DNA of 64,000 bases from Gyrodactylus bullatarudis (lineage: Eukaryota; Platyhelminthes; Monogenea; Gyrodactylidea; Gyrodactylidae), in NCBI GenBank assembly GCA_012064415.1, contig SSNU01000021.1:231057-295056 (forward strand), written 5' to 3'. This document shows positions 1 through 12,536 of the stretch, piece by piece. Numbering within the stretch: the first letter of the stretch is position 1; each line of letters begins with the position of its first letter. The notes beneath the pieces were generated by a model. It did not search any database and was not told where the DNA came from. It saw only the letters and a list, made by a program, of their open reading frames with translations. The translations under genes and the position numbers were made by a program.

Positions 1-320
1 TTTCACTCTGGAATCAACAAAAATATTTTCAAATTCGATTCTGTCTAATCACTGATCATTGATCAGTAAACACGTTTACATCTGCCACCATCTGAATATT
101 ATTTGACATCCTTATGGAATTGACACTTGCTCATCCGAGTTCAATTCATTCGTAATATTTGTATTTCCTTCAAAACCAACACTCTTCGTGATTGCATTTA
201 TGATTATTTGAGAAAAAATCTTTTAATTTTTCAGATTTTATAGATAGTAGACGTTTTAAAATAATAATTTCATCGAAATAATGGCTAGAAATCTTAATTG
301 GTATTAAATTCTATTAGATA

Positions 321-3300
321 ATGAAATCCGTTTCTGGTGCATTTTTGAGGGATTTCCAAAATGATTTTGGTCAGCTACCCCTTCACATTGCAGCTGCTTA
401 TGGAGATACAAAGTGAGGTTTAAAAAAAATCTTCTAGTCTCTTCAAACCTTCTTACACATACAAATAATTTATAGCTACCTGAATTATTTTACCTTGGAC
501 AAGGAGACAGTTAACACGCCTGACGAGTTTGCTCAAACTCCAATGCATATTGCAGCCAAAAATGGTCATTTAGCCTTCTTCAAGTTGCTTCTGGAGAAAG
601 GTGGAAGATTTGATGTTCCTGATTCCAATGGATACACCCCAATATCTTGTGCAGCCTCAAATGGACACGAAGAGGTCGTGAATTACCTCCTACAAATCGG
701 TGCTCCAATCAATCCTACTGATAAAATTACAGTGAGTTTCAAACAGAATCACAGAGAGGAAGAGATAATTTTGATATGATATGAAATCAGATACCACCGT
801 TGCATGTCGCCTGTCAATACGGCAATGAAGAATTGGTTAGAAAACTCCTTGAATGCAGAGCAGATCCATGTCTTAGGATTCTTTCTGAAAAGTCGGATTT
901 AAAACTAGGATTTAATGCTTTGGATGTTGCCATCAGATACGATCAAAAGTTTGTTAAATTCTTTAGATAAAATAAATAACTCATCAAAATTAAATTCAGA
1001 GAATGTGCTAAAGAGATCATCTGGAGTGAGAATGCTGTGCCAAGGGTGCTAAAAAATAGAATTGAGGTCAAACCAGACTATTTTGACACACCATTAAGAA
1101 AATTAATTCGATACTACCCAGGTGAGTCCTCTCATCTTGATCTAGCATAGGCGTTTTCTGTGCATTATGATAACTAAAAGGCGTATCTTTTATTAGATTT
1201 GGCAAAAGATGTTCTCGATTGGTGCATTACCAAAGATGCAGGACAAAATAAATTAATTTACGATTTTGAATTGTTAGACGATACATATTCCTACTTTCCA
1301 ATGACTTATTTAACGAATAAAATTTTTGACGGAGTAAGTTTTACTTGAGTAGCATTATCGAAAAAAACCCTGGAAAAAAAATTATTTTTGTGAGGAAGAA
1401 TATGGTCATTTTTCAAAATCCGATTTGGCGCCAAAATCACATTTTTTCGAACTTTGGGCTAAATATTTTTATTGATTTGAAAGTGGGAGGGTGATCGAAA
1501 AAGTTTTTTCAGGATCAAGATTAGATAATGAAGCCGTCAGATTATCGACAGTTTCCTCATTTTTGAGATATTTTGAATTATCGAAATTTCATTAATTTCC
1601 AAGTAGTGAAAATGATCAAAAATCGTGATTATGCATTAGATCAGATTTAGTTGAATTGACTTTCTTGTCTTATTGAGATCCTGAAAATCAACTTTTGAAC
1701 ACTCTCTCACTTTGAAATAAATAAAAACTTTCAGTTCAAAGTTCGCAAAAATGGGATTTTGGCGCCAAATCAGAATTTGAAAAATTACCATATTTTTCAG
1801 AAAAAATTTTTTTTCTTCAAATCATGAGCAACATGAGTAGGATTTCAAAAAATCTTTAACAAATTCGAATTCTTGATGAAAAAATTGAGATTCCTGTGAA
1901 AATCATAGATTCCCAACTTCATATCAATTAGATTTAGAAATTGAGGATATCGGTACCTAGAAATTCTGAAATTAAAGAGAAAATAAGGACTGGCTTATGT
2001 CAGGCTAAAATAAAACCCAAATTTTTACAAGCAGTTATGAACAAATTCCATGTTTCGGAGAAACCTAAAATTAAATTTTGGATATAAATTTGTTTGAGTA
2101 CATAAGAAATATTAAAAGAAAATAAATTTCGATAAAAATTCATTGATTATTTGAATCCAAATAAAATGATTTCAGGTTCCTAAATTTTGTTATTGTAGAA
2201 CTAAGCTGAAAAACAATAATTGGCAAATTGTGGAAATCTATTACATAAAAGGGGAAGAGTTGTATTAGAATCCAAGTTCCATTGTTTCTTCGAATAAAAT
2301 TATAATTGTATTCTAATAAGTCTTTCAACTAAACTTATTTGAAAGAAAAATTAAGAATTTTCTATTGAATTTGTGTTATATTGAAATTTGAGTCTTTTTT
2401 TTACTCTAAAAATTTTATCATAGTTCGTATTACAATCCTAAAAATATGGAAATAATCTGCAGAAAATAGTTGAAACTTACATAAAGAATATTATATTCAA
2501 TGAAATGATTTTCTTATTAAAAAAAGTTATATAAATTATTTTACACCAAGTCTGAAGGAGAATCATTCGATCAAGATGGCAATCTAATAGCAGGAAGCCA
2601 TCCGTACTCTGCCGATCATAGGGCCTTATATAAGAATCATGTTTTGAAACTTATCGTAAGTTTTTTATTATCTTTAAATATTTTTAATTTGAATACTGAA
2701 AAAGAATTGAAGAACTGCCTAAAATTCAGACAAAAGCTCATTGATATGAAGATGAAAATTTATTCAACAAAATTTATTCGAAATTATAAATTCCCATCTT
2801 CATATCAATGAGCTAAAGACTTATTATTTCTCAATTAAGATAAAAATGATTCACACCAAGATTCGATAAATTATCATTCATAAATACAATACATTAGCTC
2901 TATAGTCGAACTGCAAATGACCAAATCAGCATAGCTCGATGTTGAATATATAAGCTTAGTGTCAGTAGCTAGGATAAATAAATTTCACAAGGGGGTTGTA
3001 CTAAATGGTTAAGTACTTGCCCAGAAGGGATTTCCTAATTAGGTTGAAATTATTAGTATAAGTTCTCGCTTGATCTTTGAATTTGTGAAATTAAATGTAA
3101 GTTTAATTCTGAGTTAGTCATACGAGGTTCGACTAGAGCTGGTGTAGAAATTTTTTTTTCTCCGAACAACTCACAAGAGGACTTACTTTTCTGATAAAAT
3201 TTAGTACTCAGATCATGTTTTCCATAATTTTAAAGCGTGAAAGTCATTCTCCATTATGTCATTGCCCATTTTTCCCACAATATCCCATGGACATGATAAA

Positions 3301-6300
3301 ATAACGAAATTAACCATGAGGCCCTTTTTGATGACAAGATTACTATTTTTCAAGATAAAAATTAAGAAACTCATTAAAATTAAATGGCCAAGATATTCCG
3401 GATTTAATGATTGCGTAGTAAAAATTCATTGAAAATTGAGCGGCGATTTAAAAAATCCAAATTTTTTAAAATCGAATGACATAATGAAGAATCATTTTCG
3501 ACACATGCTTTAATACGAAATAATGCTTAGAATTGATAGTTCTATCAGAAAAGTTGGTCCTAAGTTGAGGTTAAAAATTTCACCCTAGAATGAATATTAG
3601 CAGAAGTCTCATGGTGGTTCTAGATAAGAATAATAAAGAAGCTTCCTATCGGCATACTTAGACATCATTCAGGATCGTTTTATAGAAAATAATTAGACAG
3701 TCTTTCAGATCATGCATTATTTTTTCTCTACTCAATGATAGTTTTCACATCTGCAGAGATTTTTTTGCTGATTTCAAATATGTGCTTCTTAAAAATTATA
3801 AAACAGAGTTTTCGAGTTATTCGATAAAAACTTAAAATCCGACTTGCAGTTGAGATAGAAATGACCTTTATTCTGATTTTTAAGTGTTAAAAAATAGAGA
3901 TTTGTCAAGGAAAATATTTTACCGAAGCATAATTTTCGAAAAAAATGTTTACGCTTTTGATACTTCAAGGACTACTGTGTTTTAATTGAGGTAGTTTCCT
4001 TCCCTACAAGGTGCTTAAATAGGCATAAAATTGAGTTTTTTCGAGATAAATGGGTAAATTTTCAACTTTGACTTTAGTTTAGAAACTAAAAGAGTCAAGG
4101 GAAAGTTTCTTTTTACTCTTTTGTTAAGAATTTATTCTTGAACATGTGATGTCATTTCTGTCTATCTATCTCATTCTTTTTTTTCTTTTGAAAGGCAAGG
4201 CAATGCAAGTTGGGGTTTCAGTTTTTATCGAATAACTCGAAAACTCTGTTTTATAATTTTTAAGAAGCACATATTTGAAATCAACAAAAAATTCTCTGGA
4301 AAAGTGGAAACTATCATTGAGTAGAATTTATCTAATTTTCTGTTGAATAAAATTAGACAATAAAAAACCCTTTTTATTTCAAATGAAAGGTATATTTCCA
4401 TTTGCTTTTCATAATTCTAGGAATCAATTTTAACATCATTTTTATATTTTAACTACAAGGTTGAAGAACAGAGGGAAGAGTTGATCGAGCATCCTTTAGT
4501 TGAAGGTCTTACAATGTACAAATGGAAGAAGGGCGCTTTGCTCTTGTACTCATCGAATTTGATCATTTACATTTTATACATGCTATTGTTGAATCTTTTC
4601 ATGGTTCAATCTGTCTCTCCATTAGCTATTTTTAATGATACCTAGTGAGTTTCCAATATCTGTATATCATTGTTATTTTGATTAAATCATTAATAATGAT
4701 TCATTATATACCTTGTTCTCTTTAGTTTGCTCTCGCCCAACTTATTTTTCCGTATTTGGGTCTTTGATTCATTGGTGACGGTCTAAATCAGGTACAACAA
4801 AAATCTGTAACTGATGTAGACCTTTACCAATTTATCTTTTGAATAATTATTACAGCTACTCTCGATGAATTTGGGAATTTTAAATTTTTACAAAAAACTC
4901 ATCTCTCATCAAGGTTTCAAAATTTTCTGGAGGATTTTTCGGTAACCGATTCTAGAGGCACAACGATTTAAGAGAAATTATTTTCGGAAAAAATAGGAGA
5001 CTTTTAATCCTCGTACGTGAAATCGCATAGACCGTAAATTGGGTTAATTTTAAACCAGTATAAATAACCCTAGAACGGCATATTATGAAAATTGCATTTT
5101 CTGTAAATGGGGATTTTTGGAACCCCTTGTTGAAAAAAGACCAAAAATTGAGTTAAATAGTGATTTATTTAGAACATTGGAAGCACAAGTTAATAAAATG
5201 CTCATTACAGATAGTTTTTCCACAAATTTGACAACACTGTTTCATTTTTGCCAAGATAAACCTGAGCGTTCACCAAGTAGTATGTCTTTGAATCAGCTAA
5301 CACCCAAATCTTGATTTCATATTTCTCTGGCTTAGTAGGAATGAAAACTTTCATCGGGCAACGTCCTCTGAAGCTCGTCTTCTGTAAGGTATTCACTTCG
5401 AGTGAAACTAGTTTGGGAATTATTGACGAAGCTTTCAAAAAAAATGACGAATAGGAGCCAAACGATCTCTATTAGGTCCTCTTTGACGCGTCGCTTTGTT
5501 GTCAAATCTCATAATTAAATCTCATAAAATTAAAAACGACTCAAAGACAATCGATTAAAGTGAAGAAGTTTTTGAATTGAATTTTTTAAATTTTATATAT
5601 TTTTCATACGCAATCATTACAATTAATGGAATAATGATCTTGGCATGAGTACTATTCATTGAATAGTTGTATCACATTTCGCCCATTAATGGTAGCCTTT
5701 TCTGTCTTTTTCTTTCCGGCATCTTTTATTTTTTTGCAAATAACTTTGGTTTCTTTGGAGTTGACTTAGTTTGTGGTTGTTCAATTTCTCTCTTTTGAGA
5801 GGTAAATCTTAGAAGTTACTAGCAGAGTTCTTTTAGGAAACGTCGGCTGGCATCTTTTGAGCTGGAGTGATTTTTCTATTTTATAACAGAATCAACTATA
5901 GTCGAAGAAATCAATTCAGTTTTTAAAAGAACCGTCAATTCGAAGAATCATACTAGTTTTTTCATTTTCAAGCAGTAAAGATGGTCTGAAAATGAGAAGT
6001 AGTCATTGGCACGAAAATGGAATTTTTCCTAAAATCTCTACGACCATTATTGATTCCATCGTCTATACAGCCTTAAATAAAGATGGAATATATTTTCAGT
6101 TGTGTAAAATTTTATTACAAAAAACCCCTCTTAAACCCATGCCAGAACAATAACCCTTTATTTTAACAGATTTGTGTAGGAATCTATAATCGCAATTCCT
6201 GGTTTTCATTTTTTTAAACAGCAATGGTATTAGGAGTATCTTTCATTACTGTTGTTACTAACATTCCCATAAGCAAATATTAACCCCTTCGAACCAATAA

Positions 6301-9300
6301 GGTCGTATACGACCTTATGAATTTTAAAAGAAAATAAAAGGAATCCACTTAAGAGACGCTAAGTTTATTTAGAATGAAAATCTCTGAAACAATATTTTAA
6401 GAAAATTAATACATGAATGGCTAGAATTTTGACAAAAATAATGCATTAATATATATCATACATTAATATATGTCGTTCCAAGGGTTAACGAGGTTCAAAG
6501 ATATGATAAGCATTTATTTACGATTCTTTAGTTTGAAGAAAATTTTTTTTCATGATTCGCATTCAATATTTTGTCTATCCTATGGTTTGTGAATAATAAT
6601 CTGATTACAAATCTGTAGTTGTTTTAACGCAATTATTTCTGGCTAAGAAGTTGTTGATAAAAAATAGGTTTTCAAAAAAAAATTTTTTTTTTAATTTTTT
6701 TGAGACATTAATTATTAATTTCAGTGGATTATTTTTTTGAAAAAAATCAACTTTCTTTGAATTAGTATAGCGTGTTTTTGACGAATGATATAGCCAAGAT
6801 CTTTGCGTATTCCAGGAGATTAATAAATTTCCTATCGAATGGGGGTGGTAAACGAAGTATTTTCTTGAATGAATGAGTTGCTGAATTGATGTGTGATAAA
6901 ACTTTAGGGTTAAATTTATAATTTTTTCTACTTTCTAGTACATTGGAAGATTTCTGTGAGAATCCAGGAGACAAACCCATCATGAATGTAGAGGGCTTAT
7001 TCGTTATAAAAATACTTCTATTCATCTTGATATTTATAGCAATGGTTATCGAGGTAAGTCAGTTTCCTCTTTTAATAATCAATCAATAGATTCTCAATCT
7101 TGCCAAAGATCCAAAGGGTTACTTCCAAGAATTTGATAATTACCTTGAGTGGATTGTCTTTGTATCAACTATTTTGGTCATAGCTGACTTTAGTCATTGT
7201 TCCCTGTACACTGGAATGAGAAAAGTGAGTCAAAGGTTTAAAAATTTTTACTCTCATCTCTACCAAAACATCTTTCAATTTGTGTAATAATTTAAAATAA
7301 AACTGAATATAGCTACTTTTAAGTAAATAGGAAAAAGAATATTTATTCATGATGTTTTCTTGGAATTTTTAGAGTCTTACCTAATAAATGATTCGATAAA
7401 TTAATAAATTTTATTTGACTGCTATACATTTTTTAGCCCTGGCAATGGGGTCTGGCTTCTTTCACTCTCCTAGGCGCTTGGATGAGCTTCACCTTCTTTC
7501 TTAAAAAGTTACCGTACTTTGGAATTTATGTTCTCCTGTTTATGAAAGTGACGCAAACATTCCTCTACTTCTCCCCAGTTTACTTCATTTTCATCAGTAT
7601 GTTTTCAATCACCTTCCTGTTAGTTATCCGGGAGGCAGAAGGATTCGCAGATTTTGGCCATTCCTTCATCCGCGTCCTTGACATGTCAGTTGGTGAGATT
7701 GGCTTTAGTGGAGTAAGTTTTATTGATTTTTATTATGATCTGAAAGCACGTTAGCTACATGTTTGAATAAAACAGTATTTAAATAATCATAAAAGCAAAA
7801 AAGAACTTTTCTAGAGAGAAAATCTTTGGTGAAATGAAATTACTGGTAGTTTTAGGATTGCTTTTGTTATTCTTATCAATTACAGCGGAGTAAGTTTAAA
7901 AATTGCTGTATGATTTTAAAATAGAGCTTATAATAATGAATCGGAAAAGCTTAAATTACCTGATGTCGGCAGAGTCACAGGGAAACCGATTCTACCACAG
8001 TTCAGTGATGTAAAGAAAAATGCGAAAAACGCCGCAAAATCTGGAATCAAAAAAATTTTCAAAGGAGCCTTCAAGGGTGCTAAATTGTTGGCTAAAGTTG
8101 GCTGGAAAGCAACTTGGTTTCTTAGAAAGCTGATGAAAGTTGTTATGAAGAAACTCGCTAAAAGAATGGCTAGAAAGATGAAAGAATCTCTTAGCTCAAA
8201 ATTTTCAAAAATCAAGGAAAAAATTACAAAGCCTTTCAGAAGAAACAAGAGGGTTTCCAAAAACTAATTAACACAAAAATCTTATTTATTGAAAGAAAAG
8301 CGAAATTATTTATGATAATGTAACTTAAAAATCTCTGGATTGGATATCTTTTTTATTTTATCGACAGCGTAGTTGGATATGTTAACGAATAATGAATCTA
8401 CCAAAATGAGATCAAGGGTGTAGTTGGATCAGGAACCAATCTAATAATCATAATGTATTTGACATATTTCAAATTAAAATTAAAATTCTTTTTGATCTAA
8501 ATTCCCTTAGAAGCCTTATCTTTTGGACATTAGCCTAACCTGTTTACTGAATTAGTCGATAGAATGGATTCTAATGTTCTTCTTTTCGAATCTATCCCCA
8601 ATATACCTTCTTTTCTTACTTGCCCAATATCCATATCCTAGTTCTGGCGAAATGGTCAATCAAAGCAACTTCAGATAAAAGTGAGATGACGCTCCACGCC
8701 GTCTGTCAAACTCAACAAGAAAAATGGCGAAGATGAACTCGCTTCAACTTAAGAAAAGAACGTTCACGAAAGTTTCGAGCGATTATTTTGCAATCCCAAA
8801 TAAAGAAATCGAATTTGATCGAGATTTCTTGCAATCGAGATCATGAGGTTTGCTTTCACGATATATAGAAAAAAATCAACTTTTAAGAAAATTATGAGAT
8901 ATTTCACATCTTGAGCTAATGCGAAATTCCCGAAAATTTTGTTAATTTCATAGTGAGAAAATGATCAGAAGTTGATTTTTAGGATCAAAATTATAGATAG
9001 AAATCAAATAAGCAGAATCTGATTTTGAGAATTGTTTTTGAAATTGAAAATTTTTTTATTTTTTAAAGAAATATAGAAATTAACAATTTTACAACTAGGA
9101 GAACGGGGAAAGAGTGTTTAATGTGCCCGGTGGGGGAGGGTTTGAACCTAATGAGAGGTGAGAGAGATACCACTGAGCTACACCAGGCAGGTACGGCAAA
9201 AAATTAGTTTTAACTCAAGAATCAAAATGTGCCATAATTTCCTTAAAAATAGATTCTTTCAAAACTATTTTTTTCTCTATCATCCAAATAAAAAAATCTC

Positions 9301-11793
9301 GATCAAATGCGGTTTCTCTATGAAAAATTGAGTTTTTTGTAAGAAACATAAATTCCCATCATCATATTAACAAGCTTTATTTTGGTTGATCTTTCAATTA
9401 ATATATGTTACGTTCAAAGTGGAAACTCGTACAGTGTATACACAGAACGTTCAGTGTGTACACTGTACAACTAATTGGTCAACTCGGTTTACACTTTGAA
9501 TATAATGATTAAACGTATAATGTATACACTGGGAAAAAATTTTTAAATCTTGAATTACAAGTTTTAAGCCCAATTTTGTTGAATAAATAGCAGTTTCCAA
9601 TAATAGCATGCAGATATCCGTTTGTCTGCATTCAACTAAGAAAGAGTTTATTTTTTACCCTTTGATTAAGTTTCAATTTTTCAACCACAGTGTATTCCTC
9701 TTATGTAACCAATAAGTCTTAATTTGAGAAACATCTACAATGCGACAAAAAGGTGTAGGTTTCTCACTTGATATAGTTTTAAGTTATCAACCCAAAATTC
9801 ATTAAGCCTTAACGATACGGAATATTACAATCTTATCACTAAAGTCAAGGCATCCAAAATGCTATTAAATGAAGATGAGAACCTCTTGAAAATCGCAAAG
9901 AAGTCCCTGAAGGATTTCTCATAGAGATTCTCTATCTATCCGAACTGCCTCAAAGGAAGCTTCATTTTCATGGGACCAAGGAATGTTGAGGTATGATTTT
10001 GCCACTGAATGCCTGTCAAATACGGGGAAATGCAGAAGAAATAAAGTTCTTTGCAATTCTAGGTCCTATAAAAGTTTTTCATGTAATAATAAAAGAACCC
10101 TCTCATTCGTATTATAATTATAATTATTGAAGTGTTTTCTATATTGTTACCTATGAGCCAGGTATTATGGTTCACCTTATAAAGTCCCAACCTAATAATA
10201 GGTCTACTCTTCTTTCTTGCCAAATACAAATATCCTAGTCCATAAAAAGGGAAATGTAGGGCACAAGTTCTTTTAATGGGCGGGTGCTCAAGAAACGTTT
10301 GATAACGAACGAGAGAGGCTTAATATTGAAATAAATTTGTCTGCTATTTTCGATGTAATAACTGTATGGTATTATTTTCTCGAGTGAAAAATTCAAAAAT
10401 TGATCGTTTGAACATCACATCAACCATCGCCAACACTTTCACACAAAAGTTATTCATTAAATTCTAATTGAAAGAAGCCTGCATAACACTAACTAAACAG
10501 CAGAGTGCTCAGAGAGATTCATGAAGACTTCAACAATTTTATTGCTATTAATATTTCTCCTCTTTGTTGTCGTTGTTAATTCGTGAGTACTATTTGACTC
10601 TACGATGAGATACTTTTTAACCTTTCGAACATTAATTTAGACTCGATAGTAATAAGAGCAAAGCAGTTGGAACTATAGCAAGAAATAATAATAATAATAA
10701 TGGAAAATCTCCTGTTTTACCAGGTAAAAAGAGAAGAATTTCCATTGGAAAGCCAAAGAATAAATCAAAGTTGAAAGTCAGATTTGGGAAGTTACCAGAA
10801 AAAATATCAGAGAAGAATCGGAAGAAGAATTTGCAGAAAGGAAAGAAGAAATTTAACAAAAAAACTAACAAGAAATCCTGATTTTTGATATTTCTACCCA
10901 TTACAAATCTTAATTTTCTATTCAACAATTTTTAACCAATATTATCACGATCATATTTTTTAATGCATACTTTTAATTACTTAAGCATTCAGTTAAAAGT
11001 AAAATAGGAAAAGAACCTATCTAAAGTTAAAAATGACCCCAATAATAAAAACTTATCAAAAAGACTTTTCCTCCTCGAAGTGTTGTTGATATAGGCTATA
11101 TATTTTTGACTAAAACGTTGTATCTGACTATAGTCAATCTATGCTGAACAGCTCCCTGAAGAACTACTTGGTTCAAAAATTATATATATATTTTTATATA
11201 AAATTGATTTGAATCTTAATTTATTTAGATTTTCTTTGACTCCGACAATCCAATAAAATATAAGAATGTCGCATACATAGCCATAAGTCTTTTTGTAATC
11301 TTGGTTAACATAATCTTGATAAATTTGACAACTGGTCTTGCCTTCAGTGATATAACAAAAGTTACTAAGACAGCAAAGGTTACCCGTGAAGCCTTGAAAG
11401 TAAGATAAATGAATTTTCTATTATTCTATTAACAGATTGAACTTTGCCTCGACTTGGAATACTTTGCTACGGAAAAATCAAAGAAAAGATTCTTTAAGAA
11501 ATTCAACAAATACTCTTTTGAAAAAAAATCATCCATTTTTGGAGCAATTTTGAATTATTTTTTCCAGCCAAGTGAGCCAGATTTCAGATCGCCTCGAGTA
11601 AGTCTCGAATTCGTTTGAAATTATTTTCTAGTGGACACTAAAAGAGGAAAAAAGTACAAATAAAGATATAGAAGTTCTGATTAATGAATCACAAGAAATT
11701 CTGTCAAGAGTTTCCCAAGCAAACCAGAAACTGGAAAAATGTCATGATGAATTACTTAAAATTGAGGATCGGGAAAAATCAAAACAATCATAA
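321..11793 (+). CDS. TRPA-family cation channel (TRPA1/painless/pyrexia-like), 5' end possibly outside window
   Basis: Exons: 321-412, 476-731, 791-948, 1000-1121, 1197-1333, 2527-2655, 4460-4644, 6939-7053, 7090-7224, 7437-7712, 11229-11399, 11436-11597 and 11632-11793. All junction phases agree and give 699 residues from the ATG at 321. Ankyrin repeats come first (LPLHIAAAYGDT, TPMHIAAKNGH, YTPISCAASNGH, PPLHVACQYGN), then a linker with HPLVEGLTMYKWKKG just before S1. S1 lies in 4460-4644, S2 in 6939-7053, S3 in 7090-7224, S4-S5 and the pore helix (MSVGEIGF) in 7437-7712, and S6 (ILVNIILINLTTGLAF) in 11229-11399. S6 is followed by the TRP-helix-like stretch and a coiled-coil tail. The family forms plasma-membrane cation channels for noxious heat and chemicals. 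Only about five ankyrin repeats are visible against 8-17 usual, so more exons may lie left of the window; an acceptor AG at 316-317 keeps the frame open upstream. AATAAA is at 11801. Confidence 0.85.
1366..1935. repeat. Foldback-repeat relative inside TRPA intron
   Basis: This lies in the 1334-2526 intron. It shares long stretches with the foldback at 40.8-41.5 kb: the GGCGCCAAAATC region, AGTGAAAATGATCA, and AACATGAGTAGGATTTC near 1830-1850. Its halves are partly inverted copies of each other. It is a degraded member of a dispersed palindromic repeat family. The rest of the intron shows no gene. Confidence 0.6.
2735..2815. repeat. Short hairpin with foldback-family terminus
   Basis: AGCTCATTGATATGAAGATG near 2737 is followed by its inverted form, CATCTTCATATCAATGAGCT, ending at 2815, with about 40 bases between. 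The arm resembles the outer tips of the large palindrome at 27.5-28.2 kb, so this looks like a deleted end-to-end copy. The rest of the 2656-4459 intron has no visible coding sequence. Confidence 0.6.
3722..4330. repeat. Foldback repeat in TRPA intron
   Basis: A left arm of about 105 bp (3724-3832; includes ACTCAATGATAGTTT and GTGCTTCTTAAAAATTATAA) recurs as its reverse complement at about 4222-4327, across a loop of about 390 bp. No coding sequence is visible, so it is a non-autonomous inverted-repeat element. Confidence 0.7.
6280..6488. mobile_element. piggyBac-type MITE
   Basis: About 205 bp is bounded by TTAA (6280-6283 and 6485-6488). The ends begin CCCCTTCGAAC and finish GTTCCAAGGG, fitting the TTAA target and CCC...GGG termini of piggyBac elements. 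It contains the palindrome AAGGTCGTATACGACCTT and no open frame. It sits in the 4645-6938 intron of the TRPA gene. Confidence 0.6.
6540..6900 (-). repeat. Dispersed repeat shared with a Dicer A intron
   Basis: This copy is inverted relative to 13553-13985. Both contain CCACCCCCATTCGATAGGAA (here reverse complemented) and the segment around CATAGGATAGACAAAA. It ends about 40 bp upstream of the S2 exon. It encodes nothing recognisable. Confidence 0.65.
7834..8267 (+). CDS. Small secreted, strongly cationic peptide, nested in TRPA intron
   Basis: Two exons, 7834-7889 and 7925-8267, are joined across a 35-bp GT-AG intron in phase 2, giving 132 residues. Residues 1-19 form a signal peptide (MKLLVVLGLLLLFLSITA). 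The mature part of about 113 residues has roughly 35 Lys/Arg against six acidic residues. Its centre (KKIFKGAFKGAKLLAKVG and following) can form long amphipathic helices, and the tail is again basic. There are no cysteines. I recognise no family. Composition suggests a membrane-active or antimicrobial-type secreted peptide, which is inference. It lies wholly inside the 3.5-kb intron of the TRPA channel on the same strand, so it needs its own promoter or release from the channel transcript. The companion at 10521-10881 has the same gene design. Confidence 0.7.
8870..9375. repeat. Diverged foldback-family copy
   Basis: This shares GTTGATTTTTAGGATCAAAA and the terminal CATAAATTCCCATCATCATATT with the palindrome at 27.5-28.2 kb. 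Its two halves are loosely inverted. It surrounds the tRNA-like sequence at 9123-9188. Confidence 0.5.
9123..9188 (-). pseudogene. tRNA pseudogene or tRNA-derived SINE head
   Basis: On the minus strand the ends pair as a 7-bp acceptor stem (GCCTGGT with ACCGGGC, then A). A box A-like TAGCTCAGTGGTA and a box B GGTTCAAACCC are at the expected places. The D stem lacks its 3' partner, the anticodon arm is shortened and the total is only 66 nt, so it is not a working tRNA. It may be the promoter head of a SINE; the identity of the parent tRNA cannot be read. Confidence 0.6.
10521..10881 (+). CDS. Second small secreted basic peptide, nested in TRPA intron
   Basis: Exons 10521-10582 and 10641-10881 are joined over a 58-bp intron, again phase 2 at the end of the signal peptide. 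The product is 100 residues. The N-terminus MKTSTILLLLIFLLFVVVV is a clear signal peptide. The mature part of about 80 residues has about 28 Lys/Arg and three acidic residues, an Asn run (six AAT codons) and a Lys-rich tail (GKKKFNKK). There is no cysteine and no recognisable domain. Unlike the peptide at 7834, it has few hydrophobic residues and looks disordered. Shared exon design, phase, charge and location suggest a common origin or a shared regulatory niche; sequence similarity of the mature parts is weak. AATAAA lies at 11044. Confidence 0.65.
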
Positions 11794-12536
11794 ATGTTTC
11801 AATAAATTAATGTGCCAAGTGTTTTTACTTATAATCCTGTTTGTTTAACTTGGAAGATAGCTATAGTGCTTTATTTAAACATGAAAAAATAATTTTCAGT
11901 TTGAGATGGTAATAGTAGCAAGAATCAATAATAGTGAGAAAGATCGTAATAATCTGCGCAATAATTTTGTAAAAAATAGCATCAGAGAGACTTGAACTGT
12001 TAATTTCAGGCTTGATTCTTATGCTCACATATACGGAAGTTTTGATACTTTATTGACTTTGATTTCAAACTGTATAATGAAAGTTAAAATTTTGTCAAGT
12101 GAGAGGAAATAGAAGTAATCATTTTCGAATATCATTAGTTGATTGCAAACAAACAAAGAGTAATGCAAAAAAATATGTTAAATTTTTTTATACGAAGAAA
12201 AACTAAATTTTAGTTACTAAAACATGATGAGAATGTTTTTAATCATGAGTTTGCGTGGATTTGTACCAAAATTTAAATTAATACCATTTATTCGCTATAA
12301 TAAAATGTAACTACATTATAAATTTAAATGAAATAGAAGGGGGTCAAGCATATTTTAGTTAAGAAAATCAATTGAAAATAAGCTTTACAATTTCGATCAA
12401 GGATCCAAAACTAAAATACTGATTTGAGTTTTAGTAATTTTAAGTTATAAAACTCTACTAAAAATTTTCTGGTATATATTTATTGTTCAAAATAATGATC
12501 TGATTCCAAATAAATATGATTGTATATAAAATAAAT
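11794..12536. other. Convergent intergenic spacer
   Basis: This AT-rich spacer lies between the 3' ends of the TRPA gene (plus) and Dicer A (minus). It holds the TRPA AATAAA at 11801 and a Dicer A-side AATAAA (minus) near 12479. No other gene is seen. Confidence 0.5.

Noticed and set aside
3000..3060. A tRNA-like A box (TGGTTAAGTACTTGCC)
   Set aside because: No B box at the right distance and no acceptor stem pairing.
6762..7025. 87-residue minus-strand frame
   Set aside because: It overlaps the TRPA S2 exon antisense and a dispersed repeat; no gene signals.
10632..10928. 98-residue hydrophobic minus-strand frame
   Set aside because: Antisense of the Lys-rich peptide gene; Lys codons read in reverse give Phe and Leu.
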